Assembly: GCA_036939355.1 (NCBI GenBank)
Contig: JALLAP010000825.1
Span: 1-10,677 of the forward strand
Direction: 5' to 3'
Origin: Thalassiosira profunda
Lineage: Eukaryota > Bacillariophyta > Thalassiosirophyceae > Thalassiosirales > Thalassiosiraceae
Length of the DNA stretch: 10,677 nt
Under the pieces are notes generated by a model that saw only the letters and a list, made by a program, of their open reading frames with translations, did not search any database and was not told the origin of the DNA. Within the stretch, counting starts at the first letter, position 1. Each line of letters opens with the position of its first letter. This document shows positions 1 through 7,285 of the stretch, piece after piece. The translations under genes and the position numbers were made by a program.

Positions 1-8
1 GCCGTGCC

Positions 9-545
9 TCAATCCTCTTCTTGCTTCATTTTCAACATCGCCTCGAACTGGTCGACGGCCCGCATCGCATGGGTGGCGTACGCGACGCCCACGCCGCCGC
101 TCATGAGGGCCACGACGCCCAAGGCGTCCGCAATCTCCGCGCGCGTCGCTCCCGCCTCGAGCGCGTCGTACACGTGATGGGCGATGCACGTGTCGCAAGC
201 GCCGGCCACGCTGATCGCTATTGCAATCAACTCCTTCGTCTTGGTGTCGAGCGGCCCGTCTTCCTTCCGCACCGCGGAGCGGAGCGTCCAGAATTGCTTC
301 GTATATCCCGGGCATTCGTGCGAGAGCTCTTTCCAGTAAGTCTCGAAGTCCTGAAGAAGTTCTGGGAACGTCTCGCCCTTAGGCGGTGCGGTTAGGGTGG
401 CCTGTTGCTTGGTTTCTGCGACGGCACCGGCGCCCAGACGAGTTCGAACCATGGCTGGAGCCACCGGCTTGACGGCGAAGGCATCGCTGCCCGGAATTGC
501 AATGGCGAGCATAAGCCCGACGAGTTTTGCCGCGAGGTGTTTCAT
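9..545 (-). CDS. Plastid-targeted AhpD/carboxymuconolactone decarboxylase-like protein
   Basis: A 178-residue protein. Residues 1-22 form a signal peptide (basic start, hydrophobic LVGLMLAIAI) ending S-D-A before F23-A-V-K-P, an ASAFAP-like motif. A Ser/Thr-poor but basic transit-like stretch follows to about residue 50. In stramenopile algae this bipartite presequence sends proteins across the four plastid membranes. Residues 60-170 match the AhpD-like/CMD fold: E105, C117-x2-C120 and H124 have the same spacing as the Glu/Cys/Cys/His proton-relay and peroxidatic site of AhpD. A peroxidase or thiol-disulfide role in the plastid stroma is therefore plausible; true decarboxylase activity is less likely with a CxxC present. 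I chose the ATG at 545 because the signal peptide starts there and its context (CCACC before ATG) is strong. An in-frame ATG at 668 would add 41 residues and bury the signal peptide. Substrate unknown. Confidence 0.85.
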   Translation of the reverse strand: MKHLAAKLVGLMLAIAIPGSDAFAVKPVAPAMVRTRLGAGAVAETKQQATLTAPPKGETFPELLQDFETYWKELSHECPGYTKQFWTLRSAVRKEDGPLDTKTKELIAIAISVAGACDTCIAHHVYDALEAGATRAEIADALGVVALMSGGVGVAYATHAMRAVDQFEAMLKMKQEED

Positions 546-1196
546 GGTGGTATTGCTTGTTGCTGCGCTGAATGCTGCTCGTTTTGTTTGCTTCTCCTCG
601 TAGAAAGTTGGGTTCTCATTGTACTGAGGTGTGGAACTTCCAGGAACCACCCCAACTTGAGCCCCCATTCTACACCAGCCGCGGTTTCCCGGAGGCCGGA
701 GGGCGGCGCGAGTTCACTCTCTGCAGCTCATCTGCCTCCGCTCTGACGCGTTTGTTCCTTTGCAATCGTGACACCTTCACCACCGCGAGTGCATTCCGTG
801 CAGTTTCGATTTGGCCTCTCCCGTTAGTAAGCTCGAGCGATCTCTCTGTGCTCAGAGACTCACACTTCCTTCGCAATACGACAATGACCTCTTATTAACC
901 CTAACATTCGGGCTAAATCTCTCACTTTCCAAGACTCCGTGATTGTCGTTTGTCTTTGTGAATATCTTTTGTCCTAAATATTCTCTTAGAGACACTTTCT
1001 TGCGACACCACATTTGTCACATTGAAGTATCACGTGCAAGTGCGTAAAAAACACGTTGTTGCGCGTTCGTTGACACGGCTTCTCCGCACGATTGGTCACA
1101 GAAAAATTCTGCGCTCACTTTTTGCAAGTCGGTGCAGGTGCGGTGCATGCCCTCATTCACTTTTCAATCAACGCAACCCGAACAACAACAACGACC
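546..1196. other. Divergent intergenic region between genes 1 and 2
   Basis: 650 bp separating two divergently transcribed genes, presumably holding both promoters and 5' leaders. It is more AT-rich than the flanking coding DNA, notably 890-1020. A CACGTG palindrome (E-box/G-box type, a bHLH or bZIP core) lies at 1031-1036. The last bases before gene 2 form an AAC-rich leader (about 1179-1196). I see no convincing gene, TATA box or repeat; open frames here are short and have no recognisable content. Confidence 0.5.
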
Positions 1197-1778
1197 ATGT
1201 GCGCCGTAACGCCCCCCAAGAGGCGGCTCCGCTCCGCAATGGTGCCGACACCCTCGTCCTGCCAAGAATCGCGGCCGAAGCGGCGGCGGCTCGAAGACGG
1301 CGCCGACGCCGCCGTCCCTTCGCCCTCGCCCAAGACCCCGCTGCACGTGTCGCACTCCGCCTCCAAGCCCTCCTCCGCTCCCCGCCGCCGCGTGTCCTTC
1401 GCCCCCACCGCCGACGTCCTCGTCGTGCCCCGGTGGACCCCGCACGAGCACGAGGCGGCGTGGTACACCTCGCTCGACGTGGCGTTCTTCCGCCTCCACG
1501 AAGGAAGCGACGCAGCGCGGCTCCGCCAGGCCATCGCCGCCAAGCGCCTGCCGCCCGACAACGCCTTCCTCTACCGCGGGTTGGAGCGGCAGATGTCCGC
1601 CCAAGTCTTGGAAGAGATCAAGGAGCGGCGGCGGCGCGTGGTGGGGAGCGTGCTCGTCGAGCAGGCAAGGCAGCGGCAAGGCGGGCGGAAAGTCTTGGAC
1701 CACGAGAGGATACGCCTCGCGTCGACATTCTACAGCGAGGAGGCTGCCGTGTGGGCCGAAACGGTGGCTAGTCTGTAG
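1197..1778 (+). CDS. Basic diatom-type protein with RVSF motif
   Basis: 193 residues, no signal peptide. The first 60 are Pro/Ser-rich and basic, with two nuclear-localisation-like clusters (PPKRRLR at 6-12, RPKRRR at 26-31). Residues 63-70 read RRRVSFAP, which fits the RVxF docking motif for protein phosphatase 1. Then come an acidic/aromatic segment with A-A-W-Y-T (near 87-91), an R-G-L-E motif (near 128) and a basic, probably helical stretch with V-L-V-E-Q-A-R-Q-R-Q, ending with I-R-L-A-S-T-F-Y-S-E. From memory, this order (V-S-F, W-Y-T, R-G-L-E, V-L-x-E-Q) recurs in expanded uncharacterised diatom families; I cannot search to confirm. The start at 1197 follows an AAC-repeat leader with context ACGACC; the frame is open upstream to an ATG at 1092, but those 35 residues look like translated leader. 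Function unknown; nuclear location and PP1 binding are inferences. Confidence 0.75.
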   Translation: MCAVTPPKRRLRSAMVPTPSSCQESRPKRRRLEDGADAAVPSPSPKTPLHVSHSASKPSSAPRRRVSFAPTADVLVVPRWTPHEHEAAWYTSLDVAFFRLHEGSDAARLRQAIAAKRLPPDNAFLYRGLERQMSAQVLEEIKERRRRVVGSVLVEQARQRQGGRKVLDHERIRLASTFYSEEAAVWAETVASL

Positions 1779-2449
1779 GGACTGCGCGATTTTTAGAGCT
1801 ATTGCAAAGTGCTCACATCATGTACGTAGATAGAAGCTAATTGCAAGTTTAATGCAAGAGGCTATTCAGCTTGCATACTTTCAGCTTATCGACAACCCAT
1901 TTTGTGCTTTACCCTCGCATTTACTTCCAAAGGCGTCACGTGCCTGGCTCAAACACTGCTCATACAACCTCATACAACTCATACCAATCATCTTGTTGCA
2001 GCTTCAACGTTGCCGGTCCTAGCACTAAGTTCTACGAACTGTCGCGTGAATCAAAATAATCAATAGACGTTCTACGGCAAACCCTTGGGAATGAGCAGCT
2101 CTCTCTCAGCTGGAGAACCTATGCATAGCTCGACGGTCTCCTTGCTCTCACTTCGGCATGCTTCGAGTTCAGCAAGAAGGACGTTCTTGGAGCCGGAGGT
2201 TCTTGGCTTGGCTGCTACCTACATACTTACGAGTACTTCCAAAGTACGTACGTACGATCCACCAGAAACAATGCAACCCAAAACGACGATGGTGATGGAT
2301 GTGGATCGATCAGCCCCGGCCCAGTATCCAGCCATCCAGCCCTCCATTCACCCTCTGTGCCCCTCACCCACCCTTCTGGAGGTACGATACCCGCACCTGC
2401 CGCGATCGGTGTGATAGAGTGATAGCAGCACCCGTCGTCGCGAGAAGAG
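1779..2449. other. Intergenic region upstream of the LPMO-GH16 gene
   Basis: 671 bp holding the 3' end of gene 2 and the promoter of gene 3. It is AT-richer than the coding DNA, with a CACGTG palindrome at 1937-1942, ACGT-core elements at 2214-2257 and a TACGTA hexamer near 1823. No gene is supported here: open frames lack recognisable domains and coding-like codon use. Confidence 0.5.
2214..2257. promoter_or_regulatory. TACGTA-rich promoter element upstream of LPMO-GH16 gene
   Basis: Positions 2214-2231 match 17 of 18 bases of the sequence at 7314-7331 in the divergent promoter of genes 4 and 5. A run of overlapping GTAC/ACGT repeats follows at about 2243-2256. TACGTA is an ACGT-core palindrome of the kind bound by plant-type bZIP factors; the factor involved here is unknown. 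It lies about 220 bp before the start codon, so it could be core promoter, upstream element or 5' leader. Confidence 0.4.
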
Positions 2450-4856
2450 ATGAGAGTTCGATGTGATGTGTTGGCGTTGGCCGCGGCCCTCCTCGGGCAC
2501 GTGCAGCTGGCCGTCGATGCCCACTCCTGGGTCGAAAAGGTCGAGAGCATCTACGGCGAGGGCGCCACGCGGGTTGGCATGGCCACCAAGTCCGATGTAA
2601 GAGTTGCAATTCTCAAACTTCTATCTAGTGTGCATATCTTGTGCAGTCCTGCAACGTGTGCTCACCTTTATGCATTGCAGAGCTACCTGCAGCGGTACTT
2701 CTGCCCCCTGCCGACGCTCGAGGAATGCCAGCCCGACTCGAAACACAACATTGTCCTCGATCCGACCGCCCTCCGGCCCTGTCGCGCGGACCTCGTCAGC
2801 GATCCCACGGCCATCGTTGAGCCGGGCACCATTCTCACGCTGCACTGGGCCGGCAACGGCCACGTGGCCAACGGCCAATCCGACGAGACGTGCGTCAAAG
2901 TCATGCTCGCTCCGTACGAAGCCGACCCGGACTTTTCCTCGTTCGCCGACGTGCCGGGCGCCGAATGCCTCGATTTTTGGATAACGGCATCGGACGGATC
3001 GCCGCAGCCGCAAGGGGAGATCACGATCCCCGCTACGCTTGCCGAGGGGATGTACACCCTTCTGTGGTATTGGGATTTCACCGAGTTTTGGTACAGCTCC
3101 TGCATTGACATCGAGGTGACGAATGATGCCGGCGGCCCTGGAAGCCCCCCTCCGACGCCGACTCCTGGATCGCAGCTCGACGACGGAGAAATCCAAGTGT
3201 ATTGTGTGCGGTGACATCGACGATTCCGCGGGCTTCTGCAAGCAGTACACGACGATTCCCGAGTCTTACTGTCTGAGCGAGACGGACGAGTGCGAACGGT
3301 CGATCTGCTACGGCGTGGGGGATTTCCTCTTCCCATGCCCGTCCAATTGCCCGGTAGGGTGCCCCGTCCCAAAGGCGTTCTACGACGACTTCTCAGACGG
3401 CCTCGACGCATCGAACTGGCTGATTGCCGAGAAATCGTGGGGAAGCAGCGGCAGCTTTGTCAACGGTGGCGTCGTCGCGGAGAACGTGATTGCCAACGCG
3501 GCAGATGGAACGGTCGTCTTCGATGCCCACGGCAACTACTACACCGGCGATGTCATGGGCATCAACAAAGATCTCACTCGCCAAACGACGGGCGTAAGGA
3601 CGGGCGGGGCGATTGCAACGCGCAAATACTTTGGGCCGGGATCCTACGAAGTTCGGATGAAGGTAGCTCCAGAGCTTGGGGTTTGCAGCGCAATCTGGAC
3701 GTTTTTCTACAACGACGACGACTTCTGCGATACCGGAGCTCCGATTGTCAACCACGAGATCGATATCGAGCTCCCGGGCAGGCCGGGTGCTCCAACCACG
3801 GGCATGGACTTCTCGCAAGCGTTGCTGAACACCTGGGTTGGAGAGCTGGGAAGTCTGTACGAGGCGGGCTACCAGTCTTTGCCTGTGGCTGTCGATGATG
3901 GACAGTTCCACACGTGGCGGTTTGACTGGCACACAGATGACGACGCTCGCCGGGTGGAGTTCTTTCTCGATGGCCAGTATCTGAGAACGATGACGAATCA
4001 CATCCCTTTCTACGCAGGGCGGCTTTGGTTGGGTGCTTGGTTCCCTAAAGATTGGGCGGGAGAGCCCAACTTTGACACTGCTCAAATGGAGGTGGATTAT
4101 GTCCAGTTCACTCCGTTTGACGAAGCGTACGAATGCCCAGATGAGTCCTACCCAAATTTCGGTTGGGCTGCAGGGACACACTTTACGGTGCCAAACGAGC
4201 AAATGTGCAATGCCCCTCCAAACACCTCACCGCCTCCAACGCGCAGCCCCTCCCCGCCTCCTACGACTTCGGGCACGAATCCCGTTGGAGACTATCTCGA
4301 TGTTGGGTGCGCCAACCTACCAGACTCATTCTGCAGTGGATTCAATGGGCAGTATTGCAAGGATTGGCAGAGCGACAGCTGCGGAAGGAGCGTGTGCAAG
4401 GGAGACAGCCACAACAACCTGAATCCATGCCCTAGCGTGACGCCGAATCCCACTCCCAACCCAACGCCCAATCCGACGACGCCCAACCCTACCACGCCGC
4501 AGCCTGTGACGCCCAACCCTACCACGCGGCCGCAGCCTGTGACGCCCAACCCTACCACGCCTCAGCCTATGACGCCCAACCCAACGACGCCTCAGCCTGT
4601 GACGCCCAACCCGACGACGCCAAACCCGACCACTCCAAATCCAACGACGCCCAACCCAGCCGACAACAACAACGAGGTGGACACTTACTTGAGCAATGGT
4701 TGCGCCAATCTACCAGACTCGTTCTGCAGCGGATACAATGGAGGGTATTGCAAATCATGGCAGAGCGATGGCTGCGGAAGGAGCGTGTGCCACAGAGACA
4801 AGCATTCCAACCTGAATCCCTGCCGATTGAGGAATCTGAGACATGGCGGAGAATGA
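2450..4856 (+). CDS. Secreted LPMO-like / GH16 glucanase fusion with Cys-rich modules
   Basis: Best read as a spliced gene (intron 2597-2680, plus a frame switch at 3116-3214), about 746 residues if a second intron is assumed. Residues 1-24 are a signal peptide ending V-D-A, leaving H25 as mature residue 1. H25, H110 (in W-A-G-N-G-H) and the terminal strand F-W-Y-S-S-C-I-D-I (185-193) fit the copper histidine brace and axial aromatic site of lytic polysaccharide monooxygenases; the CAZy AA family is not clear. A Cys-rich module follows (3198-3338). The GH16 domain (about 3378-4127) has the catalytic motif H-E-I-D-I-E, with E at 3756-3758 and 3768-3770 and D at 3762-3764. Nearby N-T-W-V-G-E, F-H-T-W-R-F-D-W and W-F-P-K-x-W-A-G motifs are typical of bacterial-type GH16 beta-glucanases. 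A Pro/Thr linker and two further Cys-rich modules end the protein. Likely role: extracellular beta-1,3-glucan or related polysaccharide breakdown or wall remodelling. No GPI or membrane anchor is seen. Confidence 0.8.
2597..2680 (+). other. Intron 1 of the LPMO-GH16 gene
   Basis: 84-nt intron with donor GTAAGA and acceptor TTGCAG, clearly AT-richer than the flanking exons. It sits at a codon boundary (phase 0), its length is a multiple of three and it holds no in-frame stop, so the open frame reads through it. Removing it joins ...A-T-K-S-D to S-Y-L-Q-R-Y-F-C, dropping a hydrophobic insert that has no place in an LPMO fold. The size is typical of diatom introns. Confidence 0.75.
3116..3197 (+). 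other. Frame switch: candidate intron 2, or linker with one-base indel
   Basis: The LPMO-like domain is read in one frame (stop at 3212-3214) and everything from the first Cys-rich module on in another. Joining them needs removal of a length that is 1 modulo 3. Removing 3116-3197 (82 nt, GTGACG...CCAAG) does this at a codon boundary and is close in size to intron 1, but the acceptor lacks a pyrimidine tract. Against it, these bases encode a linker-like G-G-P-G-S-P-P-P-T-P-T-P-G in the upstream frame, similar to linkers elsewhere in this protein. That favours a real linker plus one surplus base between about 3176 and 3211. A third option, intron 3091-3175 (85 nt), has better-looking sites but would delete the last LPMO strand. 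I cannot decide between them from sequence. Confidence 0.45.
4308..4430 (+). repeat. Cys-rich module copy 1 (C-terminal pair)
   Basis: 41 codons from Cys to Cys, with seven cysteines: C-x7-C-x7-C-x7-C-x4-C-x10-C preceded by D-Y-L-D-V-G, carrying L-P-D-S-F-C and C-G-R-S-V-C motifs. By hand count it is identical to the module at 4701-4823 at 33 of 41 residues and about 101 of 123 bases, so the pair arose by a fairly recent internal duplication. A substrate-binding role is inferred from its place next to a GH16 domain and a flexible linker; I do not recognise a named CBM family. Confidence 0.7.
4438..4667 (+). repeat. Pro/Thr linker repeat
   Basis: Degenerate tandem repeat encoding variations of T-T-P-Q-P-V-T-P-N-P and T-T-P-N-P between the two C-terminal Cys-rich modules. 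The DNA units (CAGCCTGTGACGCCCAAC and close variants) are similar enough to allow slippage and length variation. Such linkers are usually O-glycosylated or hydroxylated in secreted carbohydrate-active enzymes. Confidence 0.85.
4701..4823 (+). repeat. Cys-rich module copy 2 (C-terminal pair)
   Basis: Second copy of the 41-codon Cys-rich unit, with the same cysteine spacing and the same C-A-N-L-P-D-S-F-C and C-G-R-S-V-C motifs as 4308-4430. It lies 11 codons before the stop at 4854-4856. A more divergent relative with C-E-R-S-I-C and a following P-C-P lies at 3198-3338, so the protein probably carries three modules in all. Confidence 0.7.
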
Positions 4857-4894
4857 AGTCCATAGGTTTGACCTGAGGGATATTTAGTTGGACA

Positions 4895-7285
4895 TTATGC
4901 GTTATCGCCCGTCTCGAACTTTATCACATCTTCCAGAGCAATCAAATGGAACTTCACCGACACCTTGCCGTAATCGCCCAGCTCCATCTTCAATGACACG
5001 TCCGGATTGCAATCTTTGCCGATGGCCTTCGCACTCAACGGCACGGAGGGGTGCCGCTCCATCCACGCCGTCAGCGCCTCCTCGTGGACCGCGCCGTTCC
5101 TTGGTGATGCGCATGAGCCGTCGCCAATGACGAATTCGACGTGCTCCAATCCACTTCTGTACGGGCTTCCGTCTTTTGGTGCAGGGATCTCGACGACGTC
5201 TATTGTACGACGACCGCTCGGAGAGTCAAGTTCTATCGGCGTCGCGAGCTTGAACGTGGCAATGGGTCGGCCTCCGATGTTAGACTCGACCAACAGCGTG
5301 GCCTTATCAGCGCCGGCCGACTTCAATGCCTCCACGAGCGAATTGTAATGTTGATCAGAGTCGGTCCGGTAGCACACGTGGTCCGCCACGAGGTCATCCG
5401 CATCAACGCCGTATCGCTGCCTCAGCCCTACGACGATGGAGGCCACGAACGACGGCACATTCTCGTTGAGATGGGCGAGGAACTCGTCTGCTATGGCACG
5501 GCGCTCGTCGGTGGCACTCACATCGGATTCGTTCCCCGCCGCCAGCCGCTTCCAGGGACACTCGGGCGCGTCGGCTTCCTCCACCGCTCCCTCTCGCACC
5601 AGTCGCGCTCCGTGGCCGTCGTCGAAGGTTAGTAAGATCGTGTCGGCAAGACAAGACGTGTCGGCTTCGTCGTCGTTGTCTTCTCCTGTGTTCAACGGCG
5701 GAAGGACCAGCACCAGTTCGCCGTCCTCTTCACTCTCGTCCTCGCTGCACTCCTCCTCCTCTTCGTCTCCATTATTGCCGCCTTCTTCGTCGCTCTGCTC
5801 TCCTGCACCGTCCGACCCAGCGCCTCCCTCTCCCTCCACCCGATCCTCCTCCCCGTCAATCCACGTGGCCCCGTGCGAGACGAACGGCAGCACGATCCTC
5901 TCTCCCTCGCCACTTGCACGCACGGCACGCGTTGCCACCTTCCTTTCCCGAAAGTCCAACAGAGTCACGCTCCGACGATTGCCCTCCTCCCCCGCAGCCG
6001 CTTGGATGTCGGCCCGTATCGTCGGTGGTAGAATATCGACCCCCGCCGGCCGGCCCGTCCCCCAGATGTTTACAAGGAACGTCACCCGCAGCGTCCTCTC
6101 CTCCTCCCCTTCGTCGCCGGCGTCCCCTCTGGCGCCGCCAATACCGCGAAGGGCCGAATGCCCCGGCGCCCCGTGCAGCAGCCTCCCATCGAACACCAAG
6201 TGCTTCCCCCTCCTCGCCCGGCTCACCAACATCGCCTCCATTTCTCCCTCCTCCTCGTCGTGATAACCGTGCGGAAACACGACGGTGGGCTGGTTGTCCT
6301 TACTCTCCGTCAGATACGTGACCGTGCTCAGTGTTGGGAAGGATCCCAGTCCGAATTTCTCGGCGAGGACCTCGTCCTTGTCGTAGTGGAGGTCGACGGG
6401 GGCTTTGGAAGTGCCGGGGGGCTTGACCTGGACCCACCACTCCGCGCCGCCCCTCCGTTTGCCCTCTCCTTCATTGTCGCTATCGGATTGTTCGAGGGAA
6501 TAGGACTGCACGTGGCGGAGGTAGATCTGCCGCGCCAATACCTCCAGCTCGCACCACCCAATGCCATCCATTCTGCCTCCCATATCGGGCACCCAGAACG
6601 TATCATGGGAGCGCTTTGTCAACGCCTCGGCCTGTCGAATCAACCTTTGGCACGCCTCGTCGTCGAGGGATGGGAGCGCGTAGGACGCGTAGGCGTACCC
6701 TCCCAACGATGCGTGGCAGTCGAGGCAGAGGTCGGTCATTCCCTGCGAGAGAATGGCGTCTCCTTCCTCGATTGCATCGCCGCCGTTCTCGTCTTTCGTT
6801 TCTCCGCGCATCTCCTCCTCGTCGTCCTCGTCCATTTCCGCAACCAATATTGGGGGAACCCTCCGTGGCAGCGCGACATTGAGCGCCCGTCCCTCTTCGA
6901 AGCCCAAACAATCTGCCTCCCGCGCCGAACGCTCGGCCAACACGCACCCGCACCCCCCTGCCCCCTCGGTCGGTACAAGCGCCGGGCAATCGCAGGTGCA
7001 CGGCCCCACCCCCACGAAGTAGACGTCGTGGCCGCCGTGACACGCGGACGCGCAGGATTGGCATATGCACGCCGGGAGGGGCCCCGCCTCCCTTTCTTCC
7101 ACCTCGTCCGCATCAACTTCGTCACCTTCACCTTTTTCTGATCTGGCAGCCCCGCCATCGCTGCCACCGCCACCGCCGCTGTCGCCACCGCCATCGTTCG
7201 GGAGGAGGCGGCACGTGTCGCAGACGAAGATGGGCTGGTGGGCCGGCCGGTCCGGGCCGGTGACGGCGCGGGTGCAGAGCGCCAT
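4895..7285 (-). CDS. UBR-box / 2OG-Fe(II) oxygenase / YecM-like fusion protein
   Basis: Intronless, 796 residues. (a) Residues 1-100 form a UBR-type zinc finger: C4, C22-x2-C25, C73-x-C75-x2-C78-x3-C82-H83-x2-H86 and C96-x-C98-D-C100, most like the UBR7/UBR4 pattern but with a Gly/acidic insert of about 45 residues between C25 and C73. UBR boxes bind N-degrons with basic first residues. (b) Residues about 205-425 look like a 2-oxoglutarate/Fe(II) oxygenase: H300-x-D302, distal H371, and R400 in T-L-R-V-T-F-L for 2OG, with L-S-T-V-T-Y-L on a core strand. (c) Residues about 480-545 are a highly acidic disordered linker. (d) Residues about 595-792 match the YecM family of the VOC metalloenzyme superfamily: D-H-V-C-Y-R (635-640), G-R-P-I-A-T-F (672-678), P-A-P-K-x-G-S-P-Y (701-709), L-E-H-V-E-F (713-718) and S-V-K-F-H (776-780). 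Probably cytosolic or nuclear; no signal peptide. The start at 7285 keeps C4 and no better one is seen. Substrates unknown. Confidence 0.82.
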   Translation of the reverse strand: MALCTRAVTGPDRPAHQPIFVCDTCRLLPNDGGGDSGGGGGSDGGAARSEKGEGDEVDADEVEEREAGPLPACICQSCASACHGGHDVYFVGVGPCTCDCPALVPTEGAGGCGCVLAERSAREADCLGFEEGRALNVALPRRVPPILVAEMDEDDEEEMRGETKDENGGDAIEEGDAILSQGMTDLCLDCHASLGGYAYASYALPSLDDEACQRLIRQAEALTKRSHDTFWVPDMGGRMDGIGWCELEVLARQIYLRHVQSYSLEQSDSDNEGEGKRRGGAEWWVQVKPPGTSKAPVDLHYDKDEVLAEKFGLGSFPTLSTVTYLTESKDNQPTVVFPHGYHDEEEGEMEAMLVSRARRGKHLVFDGRLLHGAPGHSALRGIGGARGDAGDEGEEERTLRVTFLVNIWGTGRPAGVDILPPTIRADIQAAAGEEGNRRSVTLLDFRERKVATRAVRASGEGERIVLPFVSHGATWIDGEEDRVEGEGGAGSDGAGEQSDEEGGNNGDEEEEECSEDESEEDGELVLVLPPLNTGEDNDDEADTSCLADTILLTFDDGHGARLVREGAVEEADAPECPWKRLAAGNESDVSATDERRAIADEFLAHLNENVPSFVASIVVGLRQRYGVDADDLVADHVCYRTDSDQHYNSLVEALKSAGADKATLLVESNIGGRPIATFKLATPIELDSPSGRRTIDVVEIPAPKDGSPYRSGLEHVEFVIGDGSCASPRNGAVHEEALTAWMERHPSVPLSAKAIGKDCNPDVSLKMELGDYGKVSVKFHLIALEDVIKFETGDNA

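Noticed and set aside
546..668. N-terminal extension of the AhpD-like gene from the ATG at 668
   Set aside because: It would place 41 polar residues before the signal peptide; the ATG at 545 has strong context and begins the presequence. Kept only as a possible second start.
1092..1196. Upstream ATG at 1092 as start of gene 2
   Set aside because: The 35 added residues include a translated AAC-repeat run and no family-like sequence; the ATG at 1197 has better context.
4438..4667. CRISPR-like or minisatellite array
   Set aside because: The repeats encode a Pro/Thr linker in frame, units are short and degenerate, and there are no unique spacers.
6714..6728. C-x2-C-H motif (residues 187-191 of the UBR-2OG-YecM protein) as a cytochrome c haem site
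   Set aside because: The protein has no signal or mitochondrial presequence and no c-type cytochrome context; chance or a metal ligand is more likely.
5436..7141. Long plus-strand open frames opposite the UBR-2OG-YecM gene (5436-6263 and 6158-7141)
   Set aside because: Ser/Pro-rich or composition-driven translations with no domain; they mirror the GC-rich, GAG/GAC-rich coding strand of the real gene.
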